Numbered from the stretch's first letter, positions 26,301 through 34,656 are shown. The stretch is 64,000 nt of DNA from Pyrinomonadaceae bacterium (GCA_019186825.1 JABARP010000010.1:46986-110985), one strand, 5' to 3'. Numbers and translations: made by a program. Notes: generated from the sequence alone by a model not told the origin.

Positions 26301-26596
26301 GTGTCGGGTGAGAGCTGCACCATTCCGAACGGCACGGTCGCACCGGGAAATGTATGGCCGTGGCCACCGGTGCCGATGAAAGGGTTTACCCAGCGTGTGT
26401 AGTCGGGCCCCTGTGCGGCTGTCGGCAGAAAGCAGTATGCAGTAAGCAGAAGTAGCCCGCAGAGACGCAGAGTCGCAGAGACAGGACACCGAGACACTGA
26501 GACAGTGCGCAGATACATAGCGACGTGACGAAGAGTTGCAGCAAGCGGAAGTAGCCGGCAGAGACGTAGAGTCGCAGAGAAAGTTGATCTTTTCAT
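23381..26596 (-). CDS. GH92 family glycosidase (exo-alpha-mannosidase)
   Basis: 1071 aa from ATG 26596; ATG 26518 is an alternative that would give a more ordinary signal peptide. Starts after the GH33 stop in the same operon. The mature part opens with the classic GH92 block 'RWVNPFIGTGGHGHTFPGATVPFG' and 'YHYSD...GFSHTHLSGTG', then 'YTVFSLWDTFRAAHPLYT', 'GNEPSHHIPYLFNYA' and 'LIGNEDCGQMSAWYI', which carry the Ca-binding and catalytic acid regions of these alpha-mannosidases. A C-terminal F5/8-type beta-sandwich (about 940-1070) is probably a carbohydrate-binding domain. Two oddities: residues about 380-420 are encoded by an inserted palindromic repeat, and the leader is made from a duplicated repeat. 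Confidence 0.9.
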   Translation of the reverse strand: MKRSTFSATLRLCRLLPLAATLRHVAMYLRTVSVSRCPVSATLRLCGLLLLTAYCFLPTAAQGPDYTRWVNPFIGTGGHGHTFPGATVPFGMVQLSPDTRIDNWDGSSGYHYSDNVIYGFSHTHLSGTGIPDGCDILLMPTVGEPQLFAKESDKSVNGYASKFSHANEKVEPGYYSVKLDDDGILAEMTATKRVGLHRYTFPKAGKANIIVDLKWRDNVLDSDVKVRGNRIEGFRRSSSWAKDQTVYFVAEFSKKIGKSVHDIEIVSGPGGSRTVTSGFKFKTTAGEKVLVKVAISYVSIEGARKNLEAELPGWDFDKVRADAKAAWNKELSKIEVSGGTDEQTTNFYTALYHTAIQPNIFSDVDGRYLGHDRKIHQLRSADTPVRMSVAKTRTSVKGSKRSARSRSLAASGDADKSVRGPSEQYTVFSLWDTFRAAHPLYTIIDEKRTADFINTFIRIYEQGGRLPVWELWGEETDTMIGYHASPVIADAMAKGIKGFDYEKAYAAAKHSAELNHFGLAAYKRRGYISSEDENESVSKTLEYAYDDYCIATMAQSLMREKIKSPAAYRNLTNEQLEKEATSYFERSLYYRNLFDPETGFMRPKRNGGFLSPFAPNEVTFNYTEGNAWVYTFFAPHDVSGLAELFGGKIEFAKKLNELFTTSDKLTGRVQPDITGLIGQYAHGNEPSHHIPYLFNYANQPWQTEMYVRKIMDEFYHNAPDGLIGNEDCGQMSAWYILSALGFYQVAPSRPVYDIGSPLFKQAVIHLENGKKFTIKAPNNSAGDRCVRSVKLNGKPLLEPFFRHSDITNGGTLEFEMAAEPVKDWFTSSSASEVGVSFTAVPVIEGERVFNDKTRINIKAPLGGKIYWRQGGATDSHTWETEFHPFDISATTTITAFAVNERGKRSHEVSATFYKRPNDWSVKILSPYSTQYTGGGDDAIIDGLRGNANFASGEWQGYQGKTFEAVIDLKRETTIREVGGSFLQAAGSWIWMPDRLEFEFSNDGVNFVKLGDFKTGFPQDEMKGTVKEFTHAVKPVTARYVRVRAFNIGKIPAWHPGAGGDPWIFVDEIIIR
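25339..25457. repeat. 119-bp palindromic element inserted in frame within GH92 gene
   Basis: Arms CGCGGACACTCTTGTCCGCAT (one base over 20 if written fully; at 25339-25359) and its inverted partner at 25437-25457 differ at one position. Each arm is itself a near-palindrome (GCGGACA...TGTCCGC). Just inside the left arm lies a perfect hairpin TCGCCGC-TT-GCGGCGA (25359-25374). The element keeps the reading frame and encodes a basic, low-complexity stretch ending DADKSVRGP between 'HDRKIHQL' and 'EQYTVFSLWDT', two segments that are nearly adjacent in other GH92 proteins. Confidence 0.75.
26440..26575. repeat. Duplicated repeat forming the GH92 leader
   Basis: Two direct copies of 'GAAGTAGCC(C/G)GCAGAGACG' followed by '(C/T)AGAGTCGCAGAGA' begin near 26448 and 26538. 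Read on the minus strand they encode the two 'SATLRLC' hydrophobic segments of the leader. The adjoining stretch encoding 'LLTAYCFLPTA' (about 26422-26445) also looks like repeat-derived DNA. Confidence 0.6.
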
Positions 26597-26637
26597 GATG
26601 CTTTTACGGAAACAGTTGTCGTTCTCGATCCGATCAT

Positions 26638-27738
26638 TTAACGCCACTTGACGACACGGAAAACTATCCTTTTGTAGTCGTCCTTTTCGTAGAGAATGCC
26701 GATACGTTTCTTATCTATGACGACTATGTCTGAGTATGCCGTGTAGCTGTCGGTCGGCGTCGGAGCTGCATCGACGACGATGCTTTTTGCCCACGTTTTG
26801 CCCGCGTCAAAACTGATCCTCAGAGTAAGGCGGTCGCGACGGTCCGGGTCGGCATTGTTCGCGAATGCGAGTGTGCGGCTGTTGATGTTCACGAGGCTGC
26901 CCTCGCAGATCGGATCGGGCAAATTTTCATCGATCCCGGCTGAGTTCCACGTCGCGCCTCCATCGCTACTGCTTGCTGTGATGCGAAGCTTTTGGTCGCC
27001 GCGTTGGTTTCGTGCGTTGAGCAAAAGGCCGCCGTCGGGCAACTCGGCAGCGGTCGCTTCGTTGCTGCCCTTGATGCCGATATCATCGCTTATCTTGAAA
27101 GTTTTGCCATGATCGTCGGAGTAGAATCCTGCGGCCATGTAGTCCGCAAAATGTTTCTGTGGATCGCCTTTTGAATAATTGATCGGGACAAAGATCCTGC
27201 CTTTGTAATTGCCTTTTGTTATCTGAAGAGCGTGGCCGGGCGTATTCGCATACGCTCGCCAACCGGCGCGCTTCACTTGCCGCGTTATATTGACGGCGTC
27301 CGACCATGTGCGGCCTTCGTCGATCGAAGTTTTATACCAGACCTCGCGGGTTCCATTGCCCTTGCGAACCTCGCCTTCGCTCTGGTCGCCCGTGTTGTAG
27401 AAAAGGAATATGCGCCCTTTCGGATAGCGTTCGTCGAGAAGGTCGACGACCGGAGCGGGATTGCCCGCCTGCAGCCTCGCGTTATCGACAACATCCTGCA
27501 TTGCCGACCACGTTTTCCCGTTGTCAACGCTTGTTCGCAGGACGATATTCACATCACCGAAATCACCTGCGTGGTCCTTTCGGCCCTCAGCAAAAGCAAG
27601 CAGCTTTCCAGACCGCAGTTTTACGATCGCAGGGATACGATAGCTTGCGTTACCGTCCGCACCGCTCTGAAATACCACAGTTTCCTGGCTGGCCGCGACG
27701 GCCGCAAACACAACTATCAGGAAAAGCGTGCGGATCAT
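26638..27738 (-). CDS. Exo-alpha-sialidase (GH33)
   Basis: 366 aa, ATG 27738 overlapping the GH35 stop (ATGA). Signal peptide residues 1-18. It releases terminal sialic acids from glycoconjugates. The six-bladed propeller is shown by the RIP motif (YRIPAIV) with the first catalytic-pocket Arg and by five Asp boxes: SVDNGKTW, SIDEGRTW, SDDHGKTF, SSDGGATW and SFDAGKTW. The loop 'EGRKDHAGDFGDVNIVLR' supplies the catalytic Asp region and 'NARNQRG' and 'YSDIVVI' the later Arg/Tyr sites. It has no carbohydrate-binding module. No sialic-acid transport or nan genes are in the window. Confidence 0.9.
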   Translation of the reverse strand: MIRTLFLIVVFAAVAASQETVVFQSGADGNASYRIPAIVKLRSGKLLAFAEGRKDHAGDFGDVNIVLRTSVDNGKTWSAMQDVVDNARLQAGNPAPVVDLLDERYPKGRIFLFYNTGDQSEGEVRKGNGTREVWYKTSIDEGRTWSDAVNITRQVKRAGWRAYANTPGHALQITKGNYKGRIFVPINYSKGDPQKHFADYMAAGFYSDDHGKTFKISDDIGIKGSNEATAAELPDGGLLLNARNQRGDQKLRITASSSDGGATWNSAGIDENLPDPICEGSLVNINSRTLAFANNADPDRRDRLTLRISFDAGKTWAKSIVVDAAPTPTDSYTAYSDIVVIDKKRIGILYEKDDYKRIVFRVVKWR

Positions 27739-29558
27739 TTCGTTTCGTAAAGAATGTCCTTGCCGCCGGTAACGGTTCGTGCGCCGTCATTCTCAAGGTC
27801 GAGGATGACGATCGTATTTCGTCCTTTCTTGAGCCAGCCTGCGGGCAGGTAAAGCGATTGTTGCGGCCCGATGTTCCAGAATCGTCCGAGGTGATGGCCG
27901 TTGACCCACACGTGCCCTTTGCCCCATTTCCTCATATCGAGGAAAGTGTCGCCGACCGACTTGAGCGAGAACGAACCGCGGAAAAACACCGGCCTTTCGA
28001 TCTGCTTTGTAGAAAATCGCAGCCGGGAAAGGTCGTCGAAGGGAAGCCGATAGATCTGCCAACCTTTAAGTTCGTCCGAGCCGAAGTGGACGCTTTCCGT
28101 GATGCCCTTGCGGTCGTACATCAGGCGTTCGCCGTAGTTGATGCGGCCCATGTTCTCCACCAGAACGTCAAGAGTATCGCCCGTCTTCGCATTGATCGTG
28201 ATCGATTGCTCATTCAGCCGTCGGTCGAGTTTGCCGACGAATTTACCATTCACAAAAACGTGCGAATAGTCACGCTGTTCGTTGAACTCGACTTTGCCGT
28301 TGATAACGCGATCGAGTCGCTTTCGATAGAGAATGAAGCCGAAATTCTGGCCGACGCTCTCCATTGGCAGCGGCCGCTCTGATGCGATCGGGTTCACTAG
28401 CCTGACGGCATCCTCGAGGCTCGCGGTGTCCTTCAACGAGGTCTTTGGGAGCTCGATGAACTTTGTCCGATCAACTACCTCAGGGATCTTTTCATCGGGG
28501 AAATATCGCTTGATCAGCTCGCGGATCGCGTAAAATTTCGGAGTTGGCCGTCCGCCCGCATCAAGCGGCGAATCATAATCATAATCTGACGTATCGGGCT
28601 GATACGGAACCGTGTCGGAGTAGTTTGCTCCGGCCATGTAGCCGAACGACCATCCGCCGTGGAACATATAGATGTTGAACGAGATGTTGTTCTTCAGGAA
28701 ATAGTCGATGCCCCGCGTTACGCTCTCGATCGTCGCCGTGTGGTGCTTTTCACCCCAATGATCGAACCAGCCGATCCAATATTCGCCGACCATTCGCGGA
28801 ACATTCTGTCTGAATCTCGCAAAGTTCGCCCATTGTGCCGCGGGGTCATCGACGGTACCCATATTTATCACCGCCGCAACATCGGGGAGCGTTCCTCGTT
28901 GAAGGAAATTCTCTCCCGGGCCATCCGAGGTAAAGAGCGGAACGGTAAAGCCGGCATCGACGATGCTCCTCTTGACCGCGTTCATATACTCATGATCGCC
29001 GCCGAATGAACCGTATTCATTCTCAACCTGGACGAGGATTATGTTGCCGCCGTTTGTGATCTGATGCGGTGCGAGTTGCTTGCCGACCTCTTTCATATAG
29101 CGGGCGGCGGCAGATAGGAATTTCGGGTCGCGAGTGCGAACTTTCATATCCTTCTCACGAAGCAGCCAGCCGGGAAATCCGCCGAAATCCCACTCTGTGC
29201 AAATGTACGGGCCGGGACGAACAATAAGGAAAAGCCCTTCTTCCTGAGCGATGCGTGCATATTCGGCGATGTCGAGATTCCCCGAAAAATCGAATTTGCC
29301 CTGCGTCTTTTCGTGCAGATTCCAGAAAACGTACGTCGTGATCGCGTTCAGGCCCATCGCTTTCGCCATGCGGAAACGTTCACGCCAATGTTCACGCGGA
29401 ACTCGCGGATAGTGCATCTCGCCGGAACGGATCACAAAAGGTTTCCCGTCGAGCATAAAGTGCTCTCCGGCGAGCGAAAATGAATGCACTTGCGTCCGTA
29501 CTCCGACTGCGGCTACCAGGAGCACGAGAAAAACCAACACGAATCTCGATCTGGTCAT
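27735..29558 (-). CDS. Beta-galactosidase (GH35)
   Basis: 607 aa with a signal peptide (residues 1-22). It removes terminal beta-linked galactose. The TIM barrel shows 'SGEMHYPRVPREHWRERFRMAKAMG' (family start), 'PGPYICTEWDFGGFPGWLL', the acid/base Glu in 'VQVENEYGSFG' (about 178-182) and the nucleophile region 'VGEYWIGWFDHWGEKHH' (about 257). Two beta-sandwich domains follow (jelly-roll 'GHVWVNGHHLGRFWNIGPQQ'). It lies between GH20 (18-bp gap) and GH33 (4-bp overlap), so co-transcription is very likely. Confidence 0.93.
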   Translation of the reverse strand: MTRSRFVLVFLVLLVAAVGVRTQVHSFSLAGEHFMLDGKPFVIRSGEMHYPRVPREHWRERFRMAKAMGLNAITTYVFWNLHEKTQGKFDFSGNLDIAEYARIAQEEGLFLIVRPGPYICTEWDFGGFPGWLLREKDMKVRTRDPKFLSAAARYMKEVGKQLAPHQITNGGNIILVQVENEYGSFGGDHEYMNAVKRSIVDAGFTVPLFTSDGPGENFLQRGTLPDVAAVINMGTVDDPAAQWANFARFRQNVPRMVGEYWIGWFDHWGEKHHTATIESVTRGIDYFLKNNISFNIYMFHGGWSFGYMAGANYSDTVPYQPDTSDYDYDSPLDAGGRPTPKFYAIRELIKRYFPDEKIPEVVDRTKFIELPKTSLKDTASLEDAVRLVNPIASERPLPMESVGQNFGFILYRKRLDRVINGKVEFNEQRDYSHVFVNGKFVGKLDRRLNEQSITINAKTGDTLDVLVENMGRINYGERLMYDRKGITESVHFGSDELKGWQIYRLPFDDLSRLRFSTKQIERPVFFRGSFSLKSVGDTFLDMRKWGKGHVWVNGHHLGRFWNIGPQQSLYLPAGWLKKGRNTIVILDLENDGARTVTGGKDILYETK

Positions 29559-29576
29559 AGCGTTTTACATAAAGCT

Positions 29577-31835
29577 CTAATGCACGAATTCGCCGCCGTA
29601 TGCACGGCCGAGTCCCTGGCCTTTCAGACCCCAAAGGACACGGAATGTCGAATCGCCGCCGCGATGATTGTAACGGATGGAGATCTTGTGATAACCGGCC
29701 TTTAGCGGGACGATCGCCGAGCGGACCTTGCGATCCTTCGTGCCCGCATCGTTGATGATCATCTTGCCGTCAAAGACGATGGTCGTGTCCCAGGTGGCAT
29801 CGACCTGGAATTCATAGATGCCGTCTGCGGCAGCCGTCATATAACCATCGAATGTAACGCTAAAGGGCTGTTTGAGGTCGAGGGTTTTCGCGAATTGTTC
29901 GAGCATTATCGATCTCGATTCGCCGGTACGATGTTCGCCTTCGCCGGACATATCACCGCGCGGAATGAAGAAGTCGTAAAAAACGCCCGGCTTTGCGGCC
30001 TTGCCCACCTCGGCTGGCGATGCCAAATTTCCGCGAATAATCGTCGCGGCATAGATCGAACTTTCACGTCCGGCGGCATTTACGACGATGGTTTTCAGCG
30101 TCACTGGGTTTTCATCCTTAAGTTCGATCGTTACCGGTTTCGAATAGACGGCGGAACTGCGCGTCGGCGCGGAACCGTCGGTCGTGTAATAGACCTTCGT
30201 TCCCGGTGCGGGTGTTAGTGTGACCGAAACCTGTCTTTCAGGAGTGACGATATTTTCCAGTCCACCCGGCTCGGGAATGCGATAATTTACGTTCTGCTCG
30301 TCGAGACGGGCGAGGTTCGAGGCGAGCCGCCGTTTGAAATCCGCATAGTTCTTATTCGCGGGCTGTGTCCAAAGCACTTCGGACAATGCAAGCAGTCGCG
30401 GGAACGCCATATATTCGACGTTCTCAGGTTTTTTGAGGTACTCCGTCCAAATATTTGCCTGACCGCCGAGGATGTATTTCACCTCGTCGGGCGCGAGTTC
30501 TTTCGGCACGGGATCCCAGCCATAGACTTTCTGGAGGGGAATGTAACCGCCGATATTCAGAGGCTCGTATGCAGGGTCGCCTTGGCCGTAGTCGAAATAC
30601 ACGTATGTATTCGGCGTCATGATGACGTCGTGGTGCGCGTTCGCGGCTTCGATGCCGCCTTTCTCGCCACGCCAACTCATGATCGTCGCGTTCGGGGCGA
30701 CGCCGCCCTCAAGTATCTCGTCCCAGCCGATGATCTTCTTGCCTTTGGAGTTGACGAACTTCTCGATGCGGCGAACAAAGTAGCTCTGGACCTCGTGCTC
30801 GTTCTTGAGGTTCTCACGCTTCATCAATTCCTGGACGAATGGCGACTCCTTCCAATGATCTTTTAAGACCTCGTCGCCGCCGATGTGGACATACGGCGAG
30901 TCGGGAAAGAGCTTGATCGTCTCGTCGATCACATCTTCGAGGAACTTAAAGGTTACATCGGTCGGACAGAAAACTTCCTTGAAGATTCCCCACGTTGTCT
31001 GCACCTTATATTTGTAATCAGCCTTGCAGCCGAGTTCAGGATAAGCGGCGAGTGCCGCCGATGCGTGCCCTGGAAGCTCGATCTCAGGGATCACGGTAAT
31101 GTAGCGAGCCTTTGCGTATGCAACGACATCGCGGATCTGATCCTGAGTATAAAAACCCTCGACCGGGATGCCGTCGCCGACGTAGGGCGAGAAGTTGCGG
31201 GCGACCATCGTCTCAGGGCGTTTCGACCCGATCTCGGTCAGCTTCGGATACTTCGTGATCTCGATCCGCCAGCCCTGATCGTCGGTCAAATGCCAATGAA
31301 ATGTATTGAACTTGTACTGCGACATTAGGTCGATGTATTTCTTGACGAAATCGATCGGCATAAAATGCCGCGATACGTCAAGGTGCATGCCGCGATAGCC
31401 AAAACGAGGTGCATCGTTGATCGTTACGGCCGCGATCTGCGGGTTACCGTCCGCTTTGAGCGGTAGCAACTGCAGAAGAGACTGAAGCGCGTAGAAACGG
31501 CCGCTTGCAGAACCATCGATCGCAACACCGGACGGTTCGACCTTGAGCGAATACGAGCCGTCAGGCCCTTGCGACGCCTCACCGAACGTTATCGCGTTGC
31601 CATTCTTTTGCTTCTTTACGACCTTGAGCACAAAGCCGTAACGCCCTTCTATCTGAGCATTTAGCATTTCTGCGAGAGCTCGTGCGGCCTTGTCTTTCGC
31701 AACGATGTGCGTATCGGCCGTGAGCGTGAAGCTGCCTTCGCCCGGGGAAATGCTGTTCGGTTTCGGGATGATGCTTTGGCATACGGCAACGGCCCCAAGA
31801 GAAAACACGGAAAGAATGATCGCAATTATTTTCAT
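29577..31835 (-). CDS. Beta-N-acetylhexosaminidase (GH20) with C-terminal PA14 domain
   Basis: 752 aa from ATG 31835; the frame is open further upstream but the signal peptide (MKIIAIILSVFSLGAVAVCQ) fixes the start. It removes terminal beta-GlcNAc or GalNAc. GH20b domain first, then the GH20 barrel: 'FGYRGMHLDVSRHFMP', 'HWHLTDDQGWRIEI', 'IPEIELPGHASAALAAYPEL', and the catalytic Asp-Glu in 'YVHIGGDEVLKDHW' (about 316-324). After the barrel come a small chitobiase-like beta domain ('VYYTTDGSAPTRSSAVY') and a PA14 domain (about 620-750), likely glycan-binding. First gene of the four-hydrolase run. Confidence 0.93.
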   Translation of the reverse strand: MKIIAIILSVFSLGAVAVCQSIIPKPNSISPGEGSFTLTADTHIVAKDKAARALAEMLNAQIEGRYGFVLKVVKKQKNGNAITFGEASQGPDGSYSLKVEPSGVAIDGSASGRFYALQSLLQLLPLKADGNPQIAAVTINDAPRFGYRGMHLDVSRHFMPIDFVKKYIDLMSQYKFNTFHWHLTDDQGWRIEITKYPKLTEIGSKRPETMVARNFSPYVGDGIPVEGFYTQDQIRDVVAYAKARYITVIPEIELPGHASAALAAYPELGCKADYKYKVQTTWGIFKEVFCPTDVTFKFLEDVIDETIKLFPDSPYVHIGGDEVLKDHWKESPFVQELMKRENLKNEHEVQSYFVRRIEKFVNSKGKKIIGWDEILEGGVAPNATIMSWRGEKGGIEAANAHHDVIMTPNTYVYFDYGQGDPAYEPLNIGGYIPLQKVYGWDPVPKELAPDEVKYILGGQANIWTEYLKKPENVEYMAFPRLLALSEVLWTQPANKNYADFKRRLASNLARLDEQNVNYRIPEPGGLENIVTPERQVSVTLTPAPGTKVYYTTDGSAPTRSSAVYSKPVTIELKDENPVTLKTIVVNAAGRESSIYAATIIRGNLASPAEVGKAAKPGVFYDFFIPRGDMSGEGEHRTGESRSIMLEQFAKTLDLKQPFSVTFDGYMTAAADGIYEFQVDATWDTTIVFDGKMIINDAGTKDRKVRSAIVPLKAGYHKISIRYNHRGGDSTFRVLWGLKGQGLGRAYGGEFVH

Positions 31836-31910
31836 AACGACAGGTTTAGATGTGATCGATTTTTCATCATTCTGCACTAAATGGCCGCAAATGTATATGC
31901 GGACGAAAGT

Positions 31911-31962
31911 AGCCACGAATGAAGCGGATGACAGGGCAAAAGGCCACGAATGCACGAATGAC
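31911..31962. repeat. Short dispersed repeat upstream of GH20 gene
   Basis: 'AGCCACGAATGAA' (31911 on) and 'GGCCACGAATGCACGAATGAC' words (31942-31962; core GCCACGAATGCAC) match the arms of the inverted repeat at 19754-19855. They occupy the gap between rluD and the GH20 start, where the operon promoter would be expected. Confidence 0.5.
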
Positions 31963-31974
31963 GAAGTCGGCGGC

Positions 31975-32943
31975 TTATGGGGTCTTGTCCGCAAGGATCT
32001 TGAGCAGGTTCTTGAGTTCAGTGGGCAACGGCTGATCAAATTGCATTAGTTCGCCGGTCTTCGGATGTGCAAACGCGAGATGCGCTGAGTGCAGGAAGAA
32101 TCGGCCGAGATGCTCGACCGCTTTTCTAACATCTTTATTCGCGATCGAATTGTCGCGGCCTTCGTTATAGACGCTGTCGCCGACAACGGGATGATTTATC
32201 GATGCAAGATGCACGCGTATCTGATGAGTTCGGCCAGTTTTGATCTCGACATCAAGAAGCGTGAATTTCTCAAAACGCTCCTTCACCTTCCAAAGTGTGA
32301 GGGCATTTCGGCCGTTCGCGGCAGTTGTCATCTTTGTACGATGCCAGCGGTCGCGCGTGATCGGCCGGTCGATGGTGCCGGAATCTTCACGCGGACTCCC
32401 GTGCACGAGGGCAATATAGGATTTCTGTACCGTGCGTTCACGAAAAGCCGCAGACAACGCCTCTTGCGTTTCGACATCCTTGGCAACCACGATCAACCCG
32501 GAAGTAGCTTTGTCGAGACGATGGACGATGCCAACGCGGTGCTCTATTCGCTCCGGCACCTGAGCGCTTTCCGGCCTTTGCTTTGCGAGATCGAAATGAT
32601 AAGCGATCGCATTTGCGAGCGTGCCGCTTGAAACTCCTGCGCCGGGATGAACGACCATTCCGGCCGGCTTGTTGATGACGGCCAGACGATCGTCTTCATA
32701 GACGATGTCGAGCGGGATATTCTCGGGTTCGAAGCTCGCACCCGGCTCTTCCACAAGGTCGATCTCGATAACGTCGCCTTCTCGCAGCTTATAAGACGAT
32801 TGCCTTGGACGGCCGTTCACGATCGCGTCCTCGTCGTTGATCAGGCGCTGTATCTGCGAGCGCGACCACCCGCTTATCTGCCCCGCTAGGAAGGCATCAA
32901 GCCGTTGGCCTACTTTTTCTAAAGGAACATCAATTGTTGGCAC
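31975..32943 (-). CDS. rluD: 23S rRNA pseudouridine synthase, RluD family
   Basis: 322 aa. N-terminal S4 RNA-binding domain (VGQRLDAFLAGQISGWSRSQIQRLI) and a RluA-type catalytic domain with 'INKPAGMVVHPGAG', the catalytic Asp in 'GIVHRLDKATSGLIVVAKD', and 'TGRTHQIRVHLA'. Length and S4 domain fit RluD, which modifies helix 69 of 23S rRNA. It follows the secretin gene by 3 bp. The 139 bp between it and GH20 hold only repeat-like DNA. Confidence 0.92.
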   Translation of the reverse strand: MPTIDVPLEKVGQRLDAFLAGQISGWSRSQIQRLINDEDAIVNGRPRQSSYKLREGDVIEIDLVEEPGASFEPENIPLDIVYEDDRLAVINKPAGMVVHPGAGVSSGTLANAIAYHFDLAKQRPESAQVPERIEHRVGIVHRLDKATSGLIVVAKDVETQEALSAAFRERTVQKSYIALVHGSPREDSGTIDRPITRDRWHRTKMTTAANGRNALTLWKVKERFEKFTLLDVEIKTGRTHQIRVHLASINHPVVGDSVYNEGRDNSIANKDVRKAVEHLGRFFLHSAHLAFAHPKTGELMQFDQPLPTELKNLLKILADKTP

Positions 32944-32946
32944 TCG

Positions 32947-34632
32947 TTATTGCCCGGTTGGCGTCGACTCGACCGCCTCTTTCGGTTTGTTCTTTCTCTC
33001 CCGCTTTTCCATATCAGGGGTGATGGAGGGTGGCTGAGTCGTAAGATCAGGAACAACGACCGGTTCGGGCTTCTCGGAGTATGGCAGCACGCTTACTGAG
33101 ATCGCAAAATACAGACGCTCGAAATCAGTTGCCTTTACACGACGCTTAAAAAGCTCTCCTAAGATCGGTATGTTACCAAGCAGCGGCGTTTTTGACACTT
33201 CGCGCCGGTGCGAATCTAGGGTGAAACCACCCAAGATCACCGTTTGGTCAGTGTTAAGGATCAACCGGGTCTGAATCGATCTGGCGATCACTGTAGGGCC
33301 AATATTCGCATTGTCACTACCACCACCTCCGTCGTCGTCACTCGCAACAAAAGGCTCGTTCGCTTCAAGCTGCACTTCAAGATTGACGCTGACAGGTTCG
33401 TCGTTCTTGTTTACGATCACGTTCGGCGTGACCGAGATCAGATTTCCTGCCTGAAGTATCTCCAATGAACCCGGCTGTCCGCCAAGGGTGTTTACCGACT
33501 GCAGGATGATCGGGATCTGCTTTCCAACAACCAGATCTGTCCTCTCACCGTCCAAAACTGTCGAGAATGGCCGCGATTTGATGGAGATGATTCCCGCTTT
33601 TTCAAGGGCTGTGGCTTGCACCTGAAACTCCACTGTGCCAACGATCGATTTGAAATCGAAGAGTGTTCCGCCGCTTCCTTTTGTATGGCCCGTAATGCTT
33701 CCCGTTACTCTATTTGCGGAATTGTCCTTGATCGACGTCTGTAAGCCAATATCGCTTGAATGCGATTGGTTTGCGGTATAGACAAGGCCTTTGACGACCA
33801 CTTGGAATGGGGGTTGATCGACGAGTTCAACGAGCTTATCGATCAGCTGAAGTTCCTCTTGCGGTGCTCGTATCAAGAGATAGCTCCGCGAAGGTACGGT
33901 CAACAGCATTCGACGGTTTGGAACCGAAACGCTTCCGGCGGTCGGTGCGGTTTTGCTGTCGTCGCCTCCTCCTCCTCCATCGGCATCGGCATCGGCTGCG
34001 TTTTGCGTTGGAATGTTCAGGATCTTTCTGATCTGGAGAACAAGGCGCTCATACCGCCCGCAACGCGGAGGCGGTTTGTCGTTGTCAGAGATCGCACCGC
34101 ATCCCGATAATGTATCGGTATTGGAGCCGCCCGGAGCACGTTGACCCGCGATATCAACGTGCTCACGGGTAGTTGGTCGGATATATCGAAGCTTGATCAC
34201 CCGTGTCATCAAGCCTGCCTCGCCGCTCGTGTCCGGTGCCTTTACGAGCTGGATCGTATTCGGGGCGACGCAGTTAGCTCGAACGCCGGAGATTCCAAGC
34301 TGTGCCCTCAAGAGAACATTCCAAGGCAAACTACCTGCTTTTATGACGACCGGAAGTTTTGCGACCTGTGGGTCTACAATGAAATTTACGCCAAAACGCT
34401 GATTTATGCTCAGAGCCAAGCCTTCTATGGTTGAGATCTGAGCACTGTCAGGGGAAAAAAGGCCGCCAACAAAATGGTCATCACAGAAACCGTCAGATGC
34501 CGGGGCTGAGGCCAGAATGGGCACCGACATAAAAACAAAGACCGTCAGCAGTCTCAAAACGACTCGGACAAGGTTGTCGGGCTTAAGTGAAAGCGGCGCA
34601 CGCCGCACAAACGATTCGTATTTCATTGCCAA
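32947..34632 (-). CDS. Secretin-family outer-membrane protein (PilQ/GspD-like)
   Basis: 561 aa. Export signal within residues 20-42, possibly with start at ATG 34626. Two small N-type domains: 'TIEGLALSINQRFGVNFIVDPQVAKLPVVIKAG' with 'NTIQLVK' (STN-like), and 'VIKLRYIRPTTREHV...' interrupted by a Gly/Asp-rich loop. The secretin core (about 265-515) has 'VVVKGLVYTANQSHSSDIG', 'FQVQATALEKAGIISIKSRPF', 'VGKQIPII', 'VTPNVIVNKNDEPVSVNLEVQ' and the end block 'VILGGFTLDSHRREVSKTPLLGNIPILGELFKRR'. The C-terminal tail is Pro/Lys-rich. It forms a ring channel for pili or secreted proteins; no pilMNOP or gsp genes adjoin it. Confidence 0.88.
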   Translation of the reverse strand: MAMKYESFVRRAPLSLKPDNLVRVVLRLLTVFVFMSVPILASAPASDGFCDDHFVGGLFSPDSAQISTIEGLALSINQRFGVNFIVDPQVAKLPVVIKAGSLPWNVLLRAQLGISGVRANCVAPNTIQLVKAPDTSGEAGLMTRVIKLRYIRPTTREHVDIAGQRAPGGSNTDTLSGCGAISDNDKPPPRCGRYERLVLQIRKILNIPTQNAADADADGGGGGDDSKTAPTAGSVSVPNRRMLLTVPSRSYLLIRAPQEELQLIDKLVELVDQPPFQVVVKGLVYTANQSHSSDIGLQTSIKDNSANRVTGSITGHTKGSGGTLFDFKSIVGTVEFQVQATALEKAGIISIKSRPFSTVLDGERTDLVVGKQIPIILQSVNTLGGQPGSLEILQAGNLISVTPNVIVNKNDEPVSVNLEVQLEANEPFVASDDDGGGGSDNANIGPTVIARSIQTRLILNTDQTVILGGFTLDSHRREVSKTPLLGNIPILGELFKRRVKATDFERLYFAISVSVLPYSEKPEPVVVPDLTTQPPSITPDMEKRERKNKPKEAVESTPTGQ

Positions 34633-34656
34633 AGAGTCTGCCTCAGAAAAGTTCCT

